A stretch of DNA of 64,000 nt from Bactrocera neohumeralis. Taxonomy: Eukaryota > Arthropoda > Insecta > Diptera > Tephritidae. Shown piece after piece: positions 23,092 through 32,507 of this stretch (position 1 is the first letter of the stretch; each line of letters starts with the position of its first letter). Below the pieces are notes generated by a model that saw only the letters and a list, made by a program, of their open reading frames with translations, was not told the DNA's origin and made no database searches. The DNA is taken from the NCBI RefSeq assembly GCF_024586455.1, contig NW_026089624.1, positions 18,195,341-18,259,340 of the forward strand, written 5' to 3'. Position numbers and translations under genes: made by a program.

Positions 23092-24190
23092 TATAAGTGC
23101 AGTTAATGCATACATTTTGTATCAATCTTCGCGTAACTACATTGAAATTTCAAGAGCTAACTTCTAAAAACTATAGCTAGAAATCTAGTTGTGCCACATT
23201 TACAATGAAGAGAACACAACAAGAGAATATCTCGTTCTTTACGTGAGATTATCCACTCGATATTGGGTTCTGATTCTCTTCCAGAGCCTGTTGTGGAGAA
23301 AGCGGTTACTTCACAGTCAAGCAAATTATGTTACATATGTCCTAATAAATTAAAAAGAAAAACAACACATACATGCTTAGAATGTAAAAAACCCATGTGT
23401 ATGGCTTGTAGCAAACGCTTGTGTATTAATTGTACGGATACTGAAAATGATGAGTAATATTTAAGTTAACAAAATACTGACTGTTATTTTCTAAACTATG
23501 ACAGTCATAAGAATGTTCCTTTTTTATATTAATTTATATGTATTAGGCTGTGAAAAGATGCCATTTAATTTGCTGTTAAGTTTTTATTTTTTTCATATGT
23601 ACAAGCTACGGAGTACCTATATTTTTTGCTTGAAAAAAAGGCTTCTAAAATAAACGACAGATTTTTCAAAAAAACTACAAAGAGTTTAAAATTTTCTTTC
23701 CAAATACTGTAATTAGAATTAATTTAAATCAGTTTGATGAAATTTGTAAGTATTATAATAAACAAATCTCTAATAAATTTTAACAATCAAAATGGTGTAA
23801 AATTTACTACTACCTCTAAATCTACGTTTCGAAATTTGACCTCATAAGTTAAAGGTTAATTGGGATTTGTCAAAGTACTGTTTCGAAGCTGACATCCCAT
23901 GTGCTTAAAGAAATGGAAACGAAGTTGTGCCCACAGTTTATACGGTTTACACCAGATGATTCCCTAACGTGTAAAGAGTGGTTTATGCAGCAATATAAAA
24001 TTCCTGGAGGTAAATATACACTTTACTGAAATAGTAATATTACTAAATATAAAGAATTTTTAGTTATTGGGTGCGTTGATGGTACTCACATCGGCTTACA
24101 AAAACCCACAGTAAACGAGCACATGTACTTCAATAGAAAAGGCTATCATAGTATCAACGCTAAGATAGTAAGTTGCTAATAAAAAAAATT

Positions 24191-26935
24191 GTAGTTTCTG
24201 GATTTAAGATCATTTTAAGTAGAAAAGTCTTCTTCTCTGTACGGTACCTTTTCTCCCACGCCTTCCTGGAGATCGGCTACAAATCACTGATTATAAAAGT
24301 ACATTAAATGTACATACATACATTGTTTTTATTTATTAATTAACTAAAACACCTCGCCAAAATCGGTGATTTTAATTCAAATACAGAAGAGTTTACGAAG
24401 TAAAATCAATACTAAAAATATGTTGAAAGAACAATCCCTTAATAGAAAATCTGCATCCGCCACTGCTTGGTATAGTGATGGAACTGCATATAAAACTACG
24501 TTTAATGTTTTCTTTAAATATCGAAAACTCGATCAACGCATTGACTATGTACGTATGTTTAACTAAACTAATGCAAACATAAAAACAGTGTAAGCTGAAT
24601 AAAAGCAGAAAATTTCACCACGAACATGTCTGCGTATTGAGTTACGTCATTTCAGCTTAAGCCAAAAGAACGTGGTAAATTTTATGATAGAAAGTGGTTG
24701 AAAATCAGAATTTTGTATATTAACGTCAAATTTTAACCGGGACTTCCGTATATAAGTACATTAGCACTCACGACATGTTAGTCAAATTTCTTTTAAGAAA
24801 CAACTTTTTCCGAAACTTAAAAAAAAATTAGATTTACAAAGAAATCCAGGGCAATAATTTTGTTTATTTTTAATAATACTTTTGAACAATAATAAAATGT
24901 GTAGATCGCATATTTTAAGCGTTCTAGCGACCATAACATTACACGTACATACAAATATAAAATAGCAATAATTTTTTATTTACAAAGTTTTATATAATTT
25001 AGCAAATATTTCACTTTGAATATAAAATCGTTAATAGCATTACCATACTTATGATAATAGTTTCAGTGTTTATAAAATGCGACCAGCTTCATGTACTATA
25101 TGTATGTACATACATACATATGTCTATAGGGAGGAGTGTAATTTATAACAGCAAGCTAAGCTCTTTGTATGAAAGCTCTTTTGGGCGCTTCATTGCAGTT
25201 AAAGGCGCATTAGAAGTATGCGTAGTAAGCTAGTTGCAGTTTCATCAATGTCATCTATTCGACATAAACAGTCGTATGAAATATGTGCGCCTCTGTTCAA
25301 TCCCGAATATATCTTCACATAATTCTTATAAATAGATTAAATTCCTTTTTGATAATAACGTCATTAAATGAATAAATTTATATTTGTATGAATGTACCCA
25401 TCTCGGGTTTCATTATTTTATTTCTTCATATGCACTCATTAGGCTCAGTAGTACATCGAGAATTCTATTTGCATAGGTATGTATGTACTATATGTGCTTA
25501 AATGTTTGGAAAGACACACGAAGCATACATACCTCCCCCATACCTCTGTCATATATTATATAGATTTATCGTTTTCTTGTTTGTGTATTAGCAAGTAAGT
25601 GTTTATCAAATTCACGTATATTTGCTAATGTTTTGTTTCTATTTTTTCTAATTTGTATTTCTAGTTGGCATGCCCATGGCATGGAACAAAAAAAGTTATT
25701 GCCGAAACCACTGTTTATTTGGAAAGTCAAGATGCTTAACTAGGCCTTTATATTAAATGAAACACAATTTTTTCTTACATTATCATCATGAAGCAATTCT
25801 TGTGTTTCTTTGTTTATTAATTGTATTACATAAATTTTACACTCGCACTCATTTATATACCATATATTGTATGTTTAAATGAATACAATTTAAATACGAG
25901 TCAATTATTGACCGTTATTCTGTCTCTAACTCTGTTACTTTATTTCTTTTGCAGCATATACATGATAAGTAATTAATACATGTAAGTATATATATGAAAT
26001 ATAACTATTTTTATATGTATGTGTTTGCATTGTTTACAACGCACACTGCAAGAATGATTGAACAGCATTCTTTTTTACCACATGTAGTTTAAAAAAGTAT
26101 CATTGTAGTTTTGTTTGCAATTTTTATCTTTACATTGTTTTTTGTTTAATACCTATAGTTATTTATATGCCTAAGCTTTATGGCATTTGAACGTTACACA
26201 AAAAGTTATTTTAGTTTTAGTTATAAGCCGAGGTAAACATGTTGGAATTATCCCATTCCAACTGGCTGACATTTGAAACGCGGCCTTTTACCACTGAAAA
26301 AAGTTAAGAAAAACTTGTTATAAATATATATTTTTTTATAAATTCTAAAATAAAATTAAAATAATTTTGAAAATAAACAAGTAACTGTTGTACTTTGCAA
26401 TTTTTTTAACGTCAGTTTTTAAAAATATTATGAAAATTATTATTCTTTAAACGAATTAATCATTTAAAAATATCTGGAATATAGGACAAACATTAATCTT
26501 TAAGTTCACAAAATTTCATCGATTTATCTGTCGTAGTTTATAAGAAAATAATTTCACAACTTTATCATGCTAAAAAGTTCTATAAAATATGTCAGACCAA
26601 AATCCGTCACATATCACTAGATTCTGCAATGGGTGCTCTCTTGGCTTTGCATATTTCGGTATAGGATTTTTGCATTTTGTGTCATCGTGCAATCTTGCAA
26701 GAGCAAGAGAATCCGCCTATTGATAGTTGTCAGTGAAAACTCATCGAAAAGACACATTGTCGGTCCGAACGACTTCGATTCCACAACCCACAAATAATGT
26801 GTTTTGAAAATGTTTTCATTGTCGGTCCGAACTTAGCATCAGATGGCAACATTGTAACTCATCTTTTAATTAACAGAACGTCCATCAGCAGCCATCATTG
26901 TAACGGTTCATATTGATCGTCCATTTGTAAAAGAA
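24191..26935. other. Long unassigned AT-rich stretch
   Basis: 2.7 kb without a gene or element I recognise. Small items: an inverted repeat pair AAAATTTCACCACG / CGTGGTAAATTTTA (24609, 24671) nested inside AAGCTGAA / TTCAGCTT, and a 16-bp direct repeat CATTGTCGGTCCGAAC at 26755 and 26817. Open frames here are short and lack motifs. Confidence 0.5.
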
Positions 26936-28022
26936 ACAAGAAAAAACGTTAACTTCGGCTGCAACGAAGCTAATATACCCCTCCTTGTATATCTTTTAGT
27001 AACTATGTGTTCAGTTTGTATGGAAGCTATATGGCTATGGTAATACGATCTGAACAATTTTTTCGGAGATTATATTGTTATCTTAAGCAGTAATCCATGT
27101 CAAATTTCGTGAAGATACCACGTCAAATGGGAAAATGTTCAATGAACAATTTCTTTCGATATTAAATTATTTCTATGAACAATAACACATGCCGAATATC
27201 GTGAAGATATATCGTTAAATGAGGAAGTTTCCCATGCAAGCATTTGATTCCGATCATTCAGTTTGTATGGCAGCTATATGCTATAGTTAACCGATCTGAA
27301 CAATTTCTTTGGAGATTACATTGTTGCCTTAAAAAATAATCTATACCAAATTTCGTGAAGACACCACTTCAAATGTGAAAGATTTCCATACAAGAACTTG
27401 ATTCCGATCATTCAGTTTGTATAGCAGCTATATGCTATATTAAGCCGATCTGAACAATTTCTTCGTATATTACATTATTACCTTAAGCAGTAATCCATTT
27501 CAAATTTCGTGAAGATACCACTTCAAATGCGAAAGTTGTCCATACAAGAACTTGATTCCGATCATTCAGTTTGTATGGCAGCTATATGCTATAGTTAACC
27601 GATCTGAACAATTTCTTTGGAGATTACATTGTTGCCATATAAAATAATCTGTGCCAACTTTTGTGAAAATACATTGTCAAATGTGAAAGTTTTCCATACA
27701 AGAACTTGATTCCGATCGTTCAGTTTGTATTGCAACTATTTCTTATAGTAGTCCGATATCGGCAGTTCTGACAAATGAGCAGCTTCTTGAAGAGAAAATG
27801 ACGTTTGCAAAATTTCAAGACGATATCTTAAAAACTGAGGGACTAGTTCGTTTATATACAGACAGACGGACAGACAGACAGATGGACATCACATCATAAA
27901 TCGACTCAGCTCAACATACTGATCATTTATATATGTATATATACTTTATAGGGTCTCCGACGCTACCTTCTGGGTGTTACAAACTTCGTGACAAACTAAA
28001 TATACCCTGTTCAGGGTATAAT
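26936..28022 (+). mobile_element. DINE-1-like repeat, copy 3, with 154-bp internal tandem units
   Basis: The most complete copy. A 5' block AACGTTAACTTCGGCTGC with a small hairpin (CTTCGGCTGCAACGAAG) is followed by units starting TTCAGTTTGTAT at 27257, 27411, 27565 and 27719, exactly 154 bp apart, with a more diverged unit near 27010. Then come GACAGACGGACAGACAGACAG (27861), the TATAGGGTCTCCGACG and TGTTACAAACTTCGTG blocks, and the end TTCAGGGTATAATTA. No coding capacity. The DINE-1/Helentron link is inference. Confidence 0.65.
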
Positions 28023-28029
28023 TAAGAGA

Positions 28030-28784
28030 AAGTCGTTAGGAGTCACGCCCGGAACACATAGAGCGCGACAGACTGTAAGCGACATCTGTCAAATATAATA
28101 ATATACACGTACTTATGGATACAGTTATATAGTTGTGCAGCTGCTTCAATATCTGTGTTCTTAAGGATGTGTGTATTTGCGTCAGTCGTTAAGCGAAGTT
28201 TGGAAATAGCGGTCACGCCGCCGCGTGAAGTTAAATAAAATGCGAATAAAGTTAATAAGATAAACTAAGAACGTGGTGATTTTTAAAATGAATTCCACAT
28301 TTGGGGGGATTTAGTGATTTTTGACCGATCGGAAAGTGAGGGCACCCAGTACGTTATAACTGGCGTTCAGCGCAGTCGCCAGTGAAATTAGTTCAAGGTA
28401 CTGAAGTGTACAAGTATACACGTATAAAGAACCTATAAACATAACAGTGAGTGATTTCTGGTAATTTGCAAGTGACTGTACCCAGCTTGATATCGCTAGT
28501 AGTAAACACAGTTTCCAGTAAAATCGTGAAACGGTGCATATATTTCACGGACCAAGTTCCCAAAAACTGTACTCAGTGCGCGACTGTACCCAATACGCTA
28601 TAAATAAGTCAGCACAGTTTCCAGTAAGTTCGATAACGGCGCAAACCCGTACACGAGCGTATAAGGCGCACAAAGCAAAACCTAAGTAGCAGGACATCGC
28701 AGCAGCAGCAGGCAGCAAAACATCGTTACAGTAGGCGGCGCACGAAGAAATCTGAACAACGGCAGCAGAGATAAGGGAGCTAAG
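28030..28784 (+). mobile_element. LTR / 5' UTR-like leader, probably of a gypsy element
   Basis: Non-coding, moderately GC-rich sequence unlike its AT-rich surroundings. It contains AATAAAATGCGAATAAAG (28236), a TTTGGGGGGATTTAG block (28300) that could be a primer-binding region, and three imperfect repeats with a (T/C)ACCCA...CAGT(T/C)(T/G)CCAGT core at about 28346, 28477 and 28587. It ends at 28784 in GAGCTAAG, the target duplication of the hAT that follows. The same GAGCTAAG opens the gypsy leader at 56782 and 60122, so this is probably the upstream part of that gypsy element. Confidence 0.45.
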
Positions 28785-29124
28785 TAGGGATGGCAACGAT
28801 AAATCATTTCATTAAATTAATCGATTATTTTCATTCCATTTACGATCTAATTGCATCGAAACCCCTTTTCTAATGACCCTACTATTACTCGAGTAATTTC
28901 AAAATAATCGCAAACAGCATTTTGAAATTGAATACATTTTATGTTCATCTAAGTTAGCGTACAAGGGTCGAAATTGGTCGCATCAGTCATTAATGACTGG
29001 AAACGGTGTAAACATAGTTAAATTCTAATATGTCAACGTAGTTTAATATCAACAAATGAATGTCTGGTAACACTGCATTTACAGTTAAGTCAAACGCATT
29101 TTACGTTCAATTGTTTGAAGAGCA

Positions 29125-31436
29125 ATGGCGCCAGTTAAAAGCGAAGTGTGGAAATTTTTTAATAAAATAAGCAATAACTACGTTAAATGTGAACTTTGCT
29201 GCAAAAATTTAAAATTTTCTAATAACACATCATATATGTTGCAGCATTTAAAACTAAAGCATGCAACTGTAGCCTGCAAATTGGTGGTAAGTTGGAGCAA
29301 TCGGTATTACATTTAAAATTTCTTCTAGTTATATATAAATATATGTGTACAAATTAGACTCTGCAATCTAGGAGTAAAGACAATGTTTCTCTAAGTGATG
29401 ATGACACTGACAACATGATTGAAATGCCGAGTTGCAGCAGCAAACCAATTAATGAAAGCCCTTTGAGTGAGGGGCCAAGCTTCAGCAGCAAAAAACCGAA
29501 TGAAAGCAGCATGAGAGAGCTACCCAGCTGTAGCAGTAAAAATCCTCAACCCCTCATTTCTAAAGTCTTCGAAAATATTGAAAACTTTTCGCTTCATGGC
29601 TCAAAGAACCAAAAGCTACAGCATGGAATAATGGAAATGGTTATCAAGAATAATCTACCTTTTGACTTTGTTGAAACAAAAAACAAATTAACAAATTGAT
29701 AATTAATGACGCTTTTTGTTCATTTATTTTTTAAAAGGAAAAGGCTTCTTAAGTTTCATGAAGCAACATTTTCCTCTTTACAAAGTCCCAACAAGAAATA
29801 CCATCAAGGCTCACATTGAAAAAATGTACGATGAAGAAAAAGAAAAATGTGTAGCGATACTAAAAACTTTTTCATATTTGAGTTTAACGACAGATATCTG
29901 GACTGATGTAGAAATGAATAGCATGCTTGGTGTGACCATTCATGGTGTAAATGGGACGAAGCAATTTAATGGAACAATTGGCGTATATAAATTAACGGAA
30001 GCACGTACTGCATCACATATTTCCGAAGTTCTCATTGCTGCTTTCAGAGACTTTTCTATTGACGAAAAACAAGTAATGACTGTACAATGGTGCAAACATG
30101 GTGATTCATTTGGCAAAAAACGCCATATTCCCCGTTTTGCACACACCCTTAATTTGGTATGTGAAAATTCACTGAACAATCCTGAAGTAAATGCAGTTGT
30201 TGTAAAATGCAAAGAAATAGTTAAGTGGCTAAAAAGAAGTGTTAAAGCTAATGATGATCTTCGAAATATGCAAGCTGCTGCCGGAGTAGCTGTAGGCAAA
30301 ATGCTAAAGCCAATTTTGGACGTGAAAACACGTTGGAATTCGACCTACTACATGCTTAAACGGTTCATTAAACTATGTTCATGTATTAACCAAATACTCC
30401 TCAACTATTCTGACGCACCTGTAATGATGACATCTAAGGAAAAAGATGATATCATGGAAATACTTTGTATATTGAGACCATTAGAGGCAATGACTGTACA
30501 ACAGTGGCGCTCAACGCAATAAAAATCCAAACACGCGTGTTTGACTGATAATTCTGCTATTATCACACGCACACGAAAGCGGCTGAACACGTACGCTAGA
30601 TACGTAAGAAAATATATAGCAATGTTTGTGCAGCGCAAACGTAAAATGTGTAGTATTAAGCACCACAACAACTAAGTGGTGAACAACGAGCAACGTTAAG
30701 TCAAGTGATTCCATTAATTCACTGTGGTCGTGAACAAATAGTGAGAATAATAGCTAAACAGCCAGTCGGGGAAAAACTAAAAGATGTCGTGTTAAATCAG
30801 TTTGATCTTAGATTTCGCTACATCGAACATTCCTTTTTGCTAGCTGCATCAAAATTACTCGACCCGAGATTCAAAATAATTCATTTCAAAGACCCATTAG
30901 CGTTATCACCAGTTATAAAGTTTTTACGTACTGGAATAACAGTTGCAGATGATACCATGGAAACGGGCAGCGAGTCGTCAGTGGAAACGGTAGAGAATGA
31001 GTTTGACCTCTGGGCTCCTCACAAAACTCTAGTGTACAAAAGAAGGAGGAAGGACAACGATTTTACATATCCACAAGATGAATTGAGCTTTTACTTGAAT
31101 AGTCAGGTATTAGAACTAAGTCGAAACACTATTGATGCTTGGGAAGAAATGAAAACCGTTTATCTAAAACTGTACGGACTTTCAAAAAAGTATTGTCATC
31201 TACTTGGTACCTCAGTACCAGCTGAGCGGCTTTATTCAAAAGCGGGTGCAACTACGACCGAAAAACGCGACAACAAAACATTTATCGAAATTGCTTTTTC
31301 TTCAAACTTGGTTGAACAGAGAATAAATTTTCTTGACTTCAAAGAATATATTTTCATTTATGCTAAGACAAATGAATTTTTAATACGATATTTTAATTTT
31401 AATTCCGTTTTTGTTTTTGTGTATATACCAACATAA
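29125..31436 (+). pseudogene. hAT transposase (BED zinc finger + catalytic + dimerisation), copy 1
   Basis: Exon 1 (29125-29286) is a BED finger: W.FF, CELCCKNL, ML.HLK..H. A GTAAGT intron (29287 to about 29357) leads to a serine-rich exon 2 (TLQSRSKDN... to about 29680) and then, after a TTTTTTAAAAG acceptor, exon 3 from about 29738. LTTDIWTD holds the first catalytic Asp. The second should lie in a TxNGAN-type block, but two small deletions have replaced it with QWCKHG while keeping frame. CFAHTLNL-type sequence, KTRWNSTYYML and, after the nested MITE, the C-terminal hAT dimerisation region (YCHLLGTSVPAERLYSKAG) follow. Inactive: lost catalytic residue and a 166-bp insertion. Confidence 0.85.
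30502..30667. mobile_element. Short hAT-type MITE inside hAT copy 1
   Basis: Starts CAGTGGCGCT. In the sister copies it is 177 bp with the 8-bp duplication CTGTACAA on both sides; here the right end has lost a few bases, including the duplication. The minus-strand hAT copies at 50086 and 52421 lack it, so it arrived after that lineage split. Confidence 0.8.
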
Positions 31437-31741
31437 TTTGAACGTCTGAAATAAGAATATAGTCTCTTATATTTTATTGGTTTTATTTTTACACAAAGTT
31501 GCAAAACATAGTCTTTCAAGCAAGAAGCAATTCTTTTAATTTAAGATTTCTGTACATATTTTGAAAAATTTAATGTCATTGTGCTACTTAACTTCAAATA
31601 TTGGCCATTTTCTCTTTTAGGATATGTCTGGGATTCTGTGATAGAGCATTATAATACAAGATTTGGTCCTGAAACTTGGTGGTGGTCTTTATGTAATTTA
31701 GTATTATTTGAAAACATTGAAATTAATCGATTAATCGATTT

Positions 31742-31841
31742 NNNNNNNNNNNNNNNNNNNNNNNNNNNNNNNNNNNNNNNNNNNNNNNNNNNNNNNNNNN
31801 NNNNNNNNNNNNNNNNNNNNNNNNNNNNNNNNNNNNNNNNN
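31742..31841. other. Assembly gap (100 N)
   Basis: Exactly 100 N, placed inside the 3' end of a hAT copy, which is a repeat-induced assembly break. Confidence 0.98.
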
Positions 31842-31854
31842 CGCTTTAGATATT

Positions 31855-31952
31855 ATATGCTGTAATATAATTAAAATTTTAATTTTAAATATATTTATAA
31901 AATACAAATATATGCTGTAATATAATTAAAATATTAATTTTAAATATATTTA
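31855..31952 (+). repeat. Two tandem 55-bp AT-rich units
   Basis: ATATGCTGTAATATAATTAA starts at 31855 and 31910. The units differ at a few positions. No coding potential. Confidence 0.7.
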
Positions 31953-31964
31953 CCTTCCTTCACG

Positions 31965-32507
31965 ATAGAAATGCAAATAGCTTCGAATTTTGCCTCGTTT
32001 TTTTATTTCCATTTTTGGGATATTCATTTAGCACTATTAACACTTACGTTTTTTCATTAACATTCATTCAATAAGAACAAGAAATGAGATGGCTACATTA
32101 TCTACATTTAATTCTATTTGGGAAATTCGAAATGCATTAACCCCATGATTATTTCGACTATGGTTTAGCATATTGGATTTTTGACGACCCATCGCGTAAA
32201 GGTTAAAAAACAAAAGAACCTACACGTGAGCGTTAGTGTTAGTAATTGAAGAAAATATATGTATTTGTGTTGACACTTATTCAAAAGTGGTTAGGTTTGG
32301 CTGGCAGGGTTGTTCGGCAATGATACACACTTACTATACGTACATTACATTATTACTGTTTAATGATAATATTTTGATTTGAATTTGAATTGTACTTGCG
32401 AAAATGTGTATGTACAATTATATGGTATTCTACATACACATTTTCGCATTTATACATACATATATAGTACATCGAATCTATTCATTAAAAATTAGTTCTT
32501 ATTTGCA
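31965..32507. other. Unassigned AT-rich sequence
   Basis: No feature recognised between the 55-bp units and LINE copy D. Confidence 0.5.

Larger units (their letters stand above)
20661..23457 (+). pseudogene. piggyBac transposase (DDE_Tnp_1_7), broken
   Basis: The ATG at 20661 opens 239 codons: an acidic N-terminus (EFDDEDID) and then the start of the catalytic domain (LRAFLGLLLYSSVF...LRFLNILSCLRFDNS), ending in a TAA at 21378. It goes on in frame through SNDPTAAISELF. A shift near 21490 puts the HIDEML catalytic Asp block in a different frame from GRCKFK. From 21531 come MPQKPAKYGLKIMALTDAR (second Asp), NITTDNWFSS (third Asp) and TKGGVDELD. The mariner insertion cuts it at 22112 inside FYRLIDI, and SAVNAYILYQ resumes at 23096. 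The C-terminal cysteine-rich finger (CYICPNK...CLECKKPMCMACSKRLCINC) is intact at 23320-23440. The protein is non-functional because of the stop, the frameshift and the insertion. Confidence 0.92.
19391..23855 (+). mobile_element. piggyBac-family transposon flanked by TTAA
   Basis: TTAA at 19387-19390 and 23856-23859 flank terminal inverted repeats CCTTTAACTTATGA / TCATAAGTTAAAGG. A second GGTGTAAAATTTACTA-type block near the right end pairs with TAGTAAATTTGACACC near the left end. It encodes a piggyBac transposase and carries two later insertions (19717-20643 and 22114-23091). Without them it would be about 2.56 kb, a normal size. It sits inside the Harbinger relic. Confidence 0.93.
18640..24190 (+). 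pseudogene. PIF/Harbinger (HARBI1-like) transposase, split by nested elements
   Basis: Pieces of one DDE transposase lie in order. 18640-18741 is a possible acidic first exon (SESDGDEKNS), followed by a GTAAGT...TTTGCAG intron at 18742-18795. 18807-18935 reads LTKEALECVLSN...PPALQLATTLSHLSSGG. It resumes at 19354 as GGYQHSLGSDYL and, after the piggyBac, at 23856 as STVSKLTSHVLKEM...FIRFTPDDSL..EWF...IPG. An intron at 24010-24063 (GTAAAT...TTTAG) restores IPGVIGCVDGTHIGL, with the first catalytic Asp in GCVDGTH, and then FNRKGYHSINAKI. A GTAAGT follows at about 24170, after which the rest of the catalytic domain is not found. A TAG in the 18796 exon also breaks it. In host or domesticated HARBI1 genes these motifs are conserved, so this was once a real gene or autonomous element. 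Confidence 0.75.
28785..31741 (+). mobile_element. BED-finger hAT transposon, copy 1 (3' end lost in gap)
   Basis: The 5' TIR TAGGGATGGCAA is at 28785, preceded by GAGCTAAG (28777-28784). The right part reaches ATTAATCGATTAATCGAT at 31740 and then runs into a gap; complete copies go on about 90 bp to TTGCCATCCTTA. It contains BED exon, linker exon and catalytic exon, and a nested MITE. This is the only copy with the 5' end present. Confidence 0.88.

Noticed and set aside
24609..24684. Inverted repeat pair as a MITE
   Set aside because: Arms of about 14 bp with one indel, about 50 bp apart and no target duplication; too weak to call.
29940..30299. Minus-strand frames opposite the hAT catalytic exon (also 54825-55238, 58218-58577)
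   Set aside because: Antisense to the conserved transposase exon and present only because that exon is conserved among the copies.
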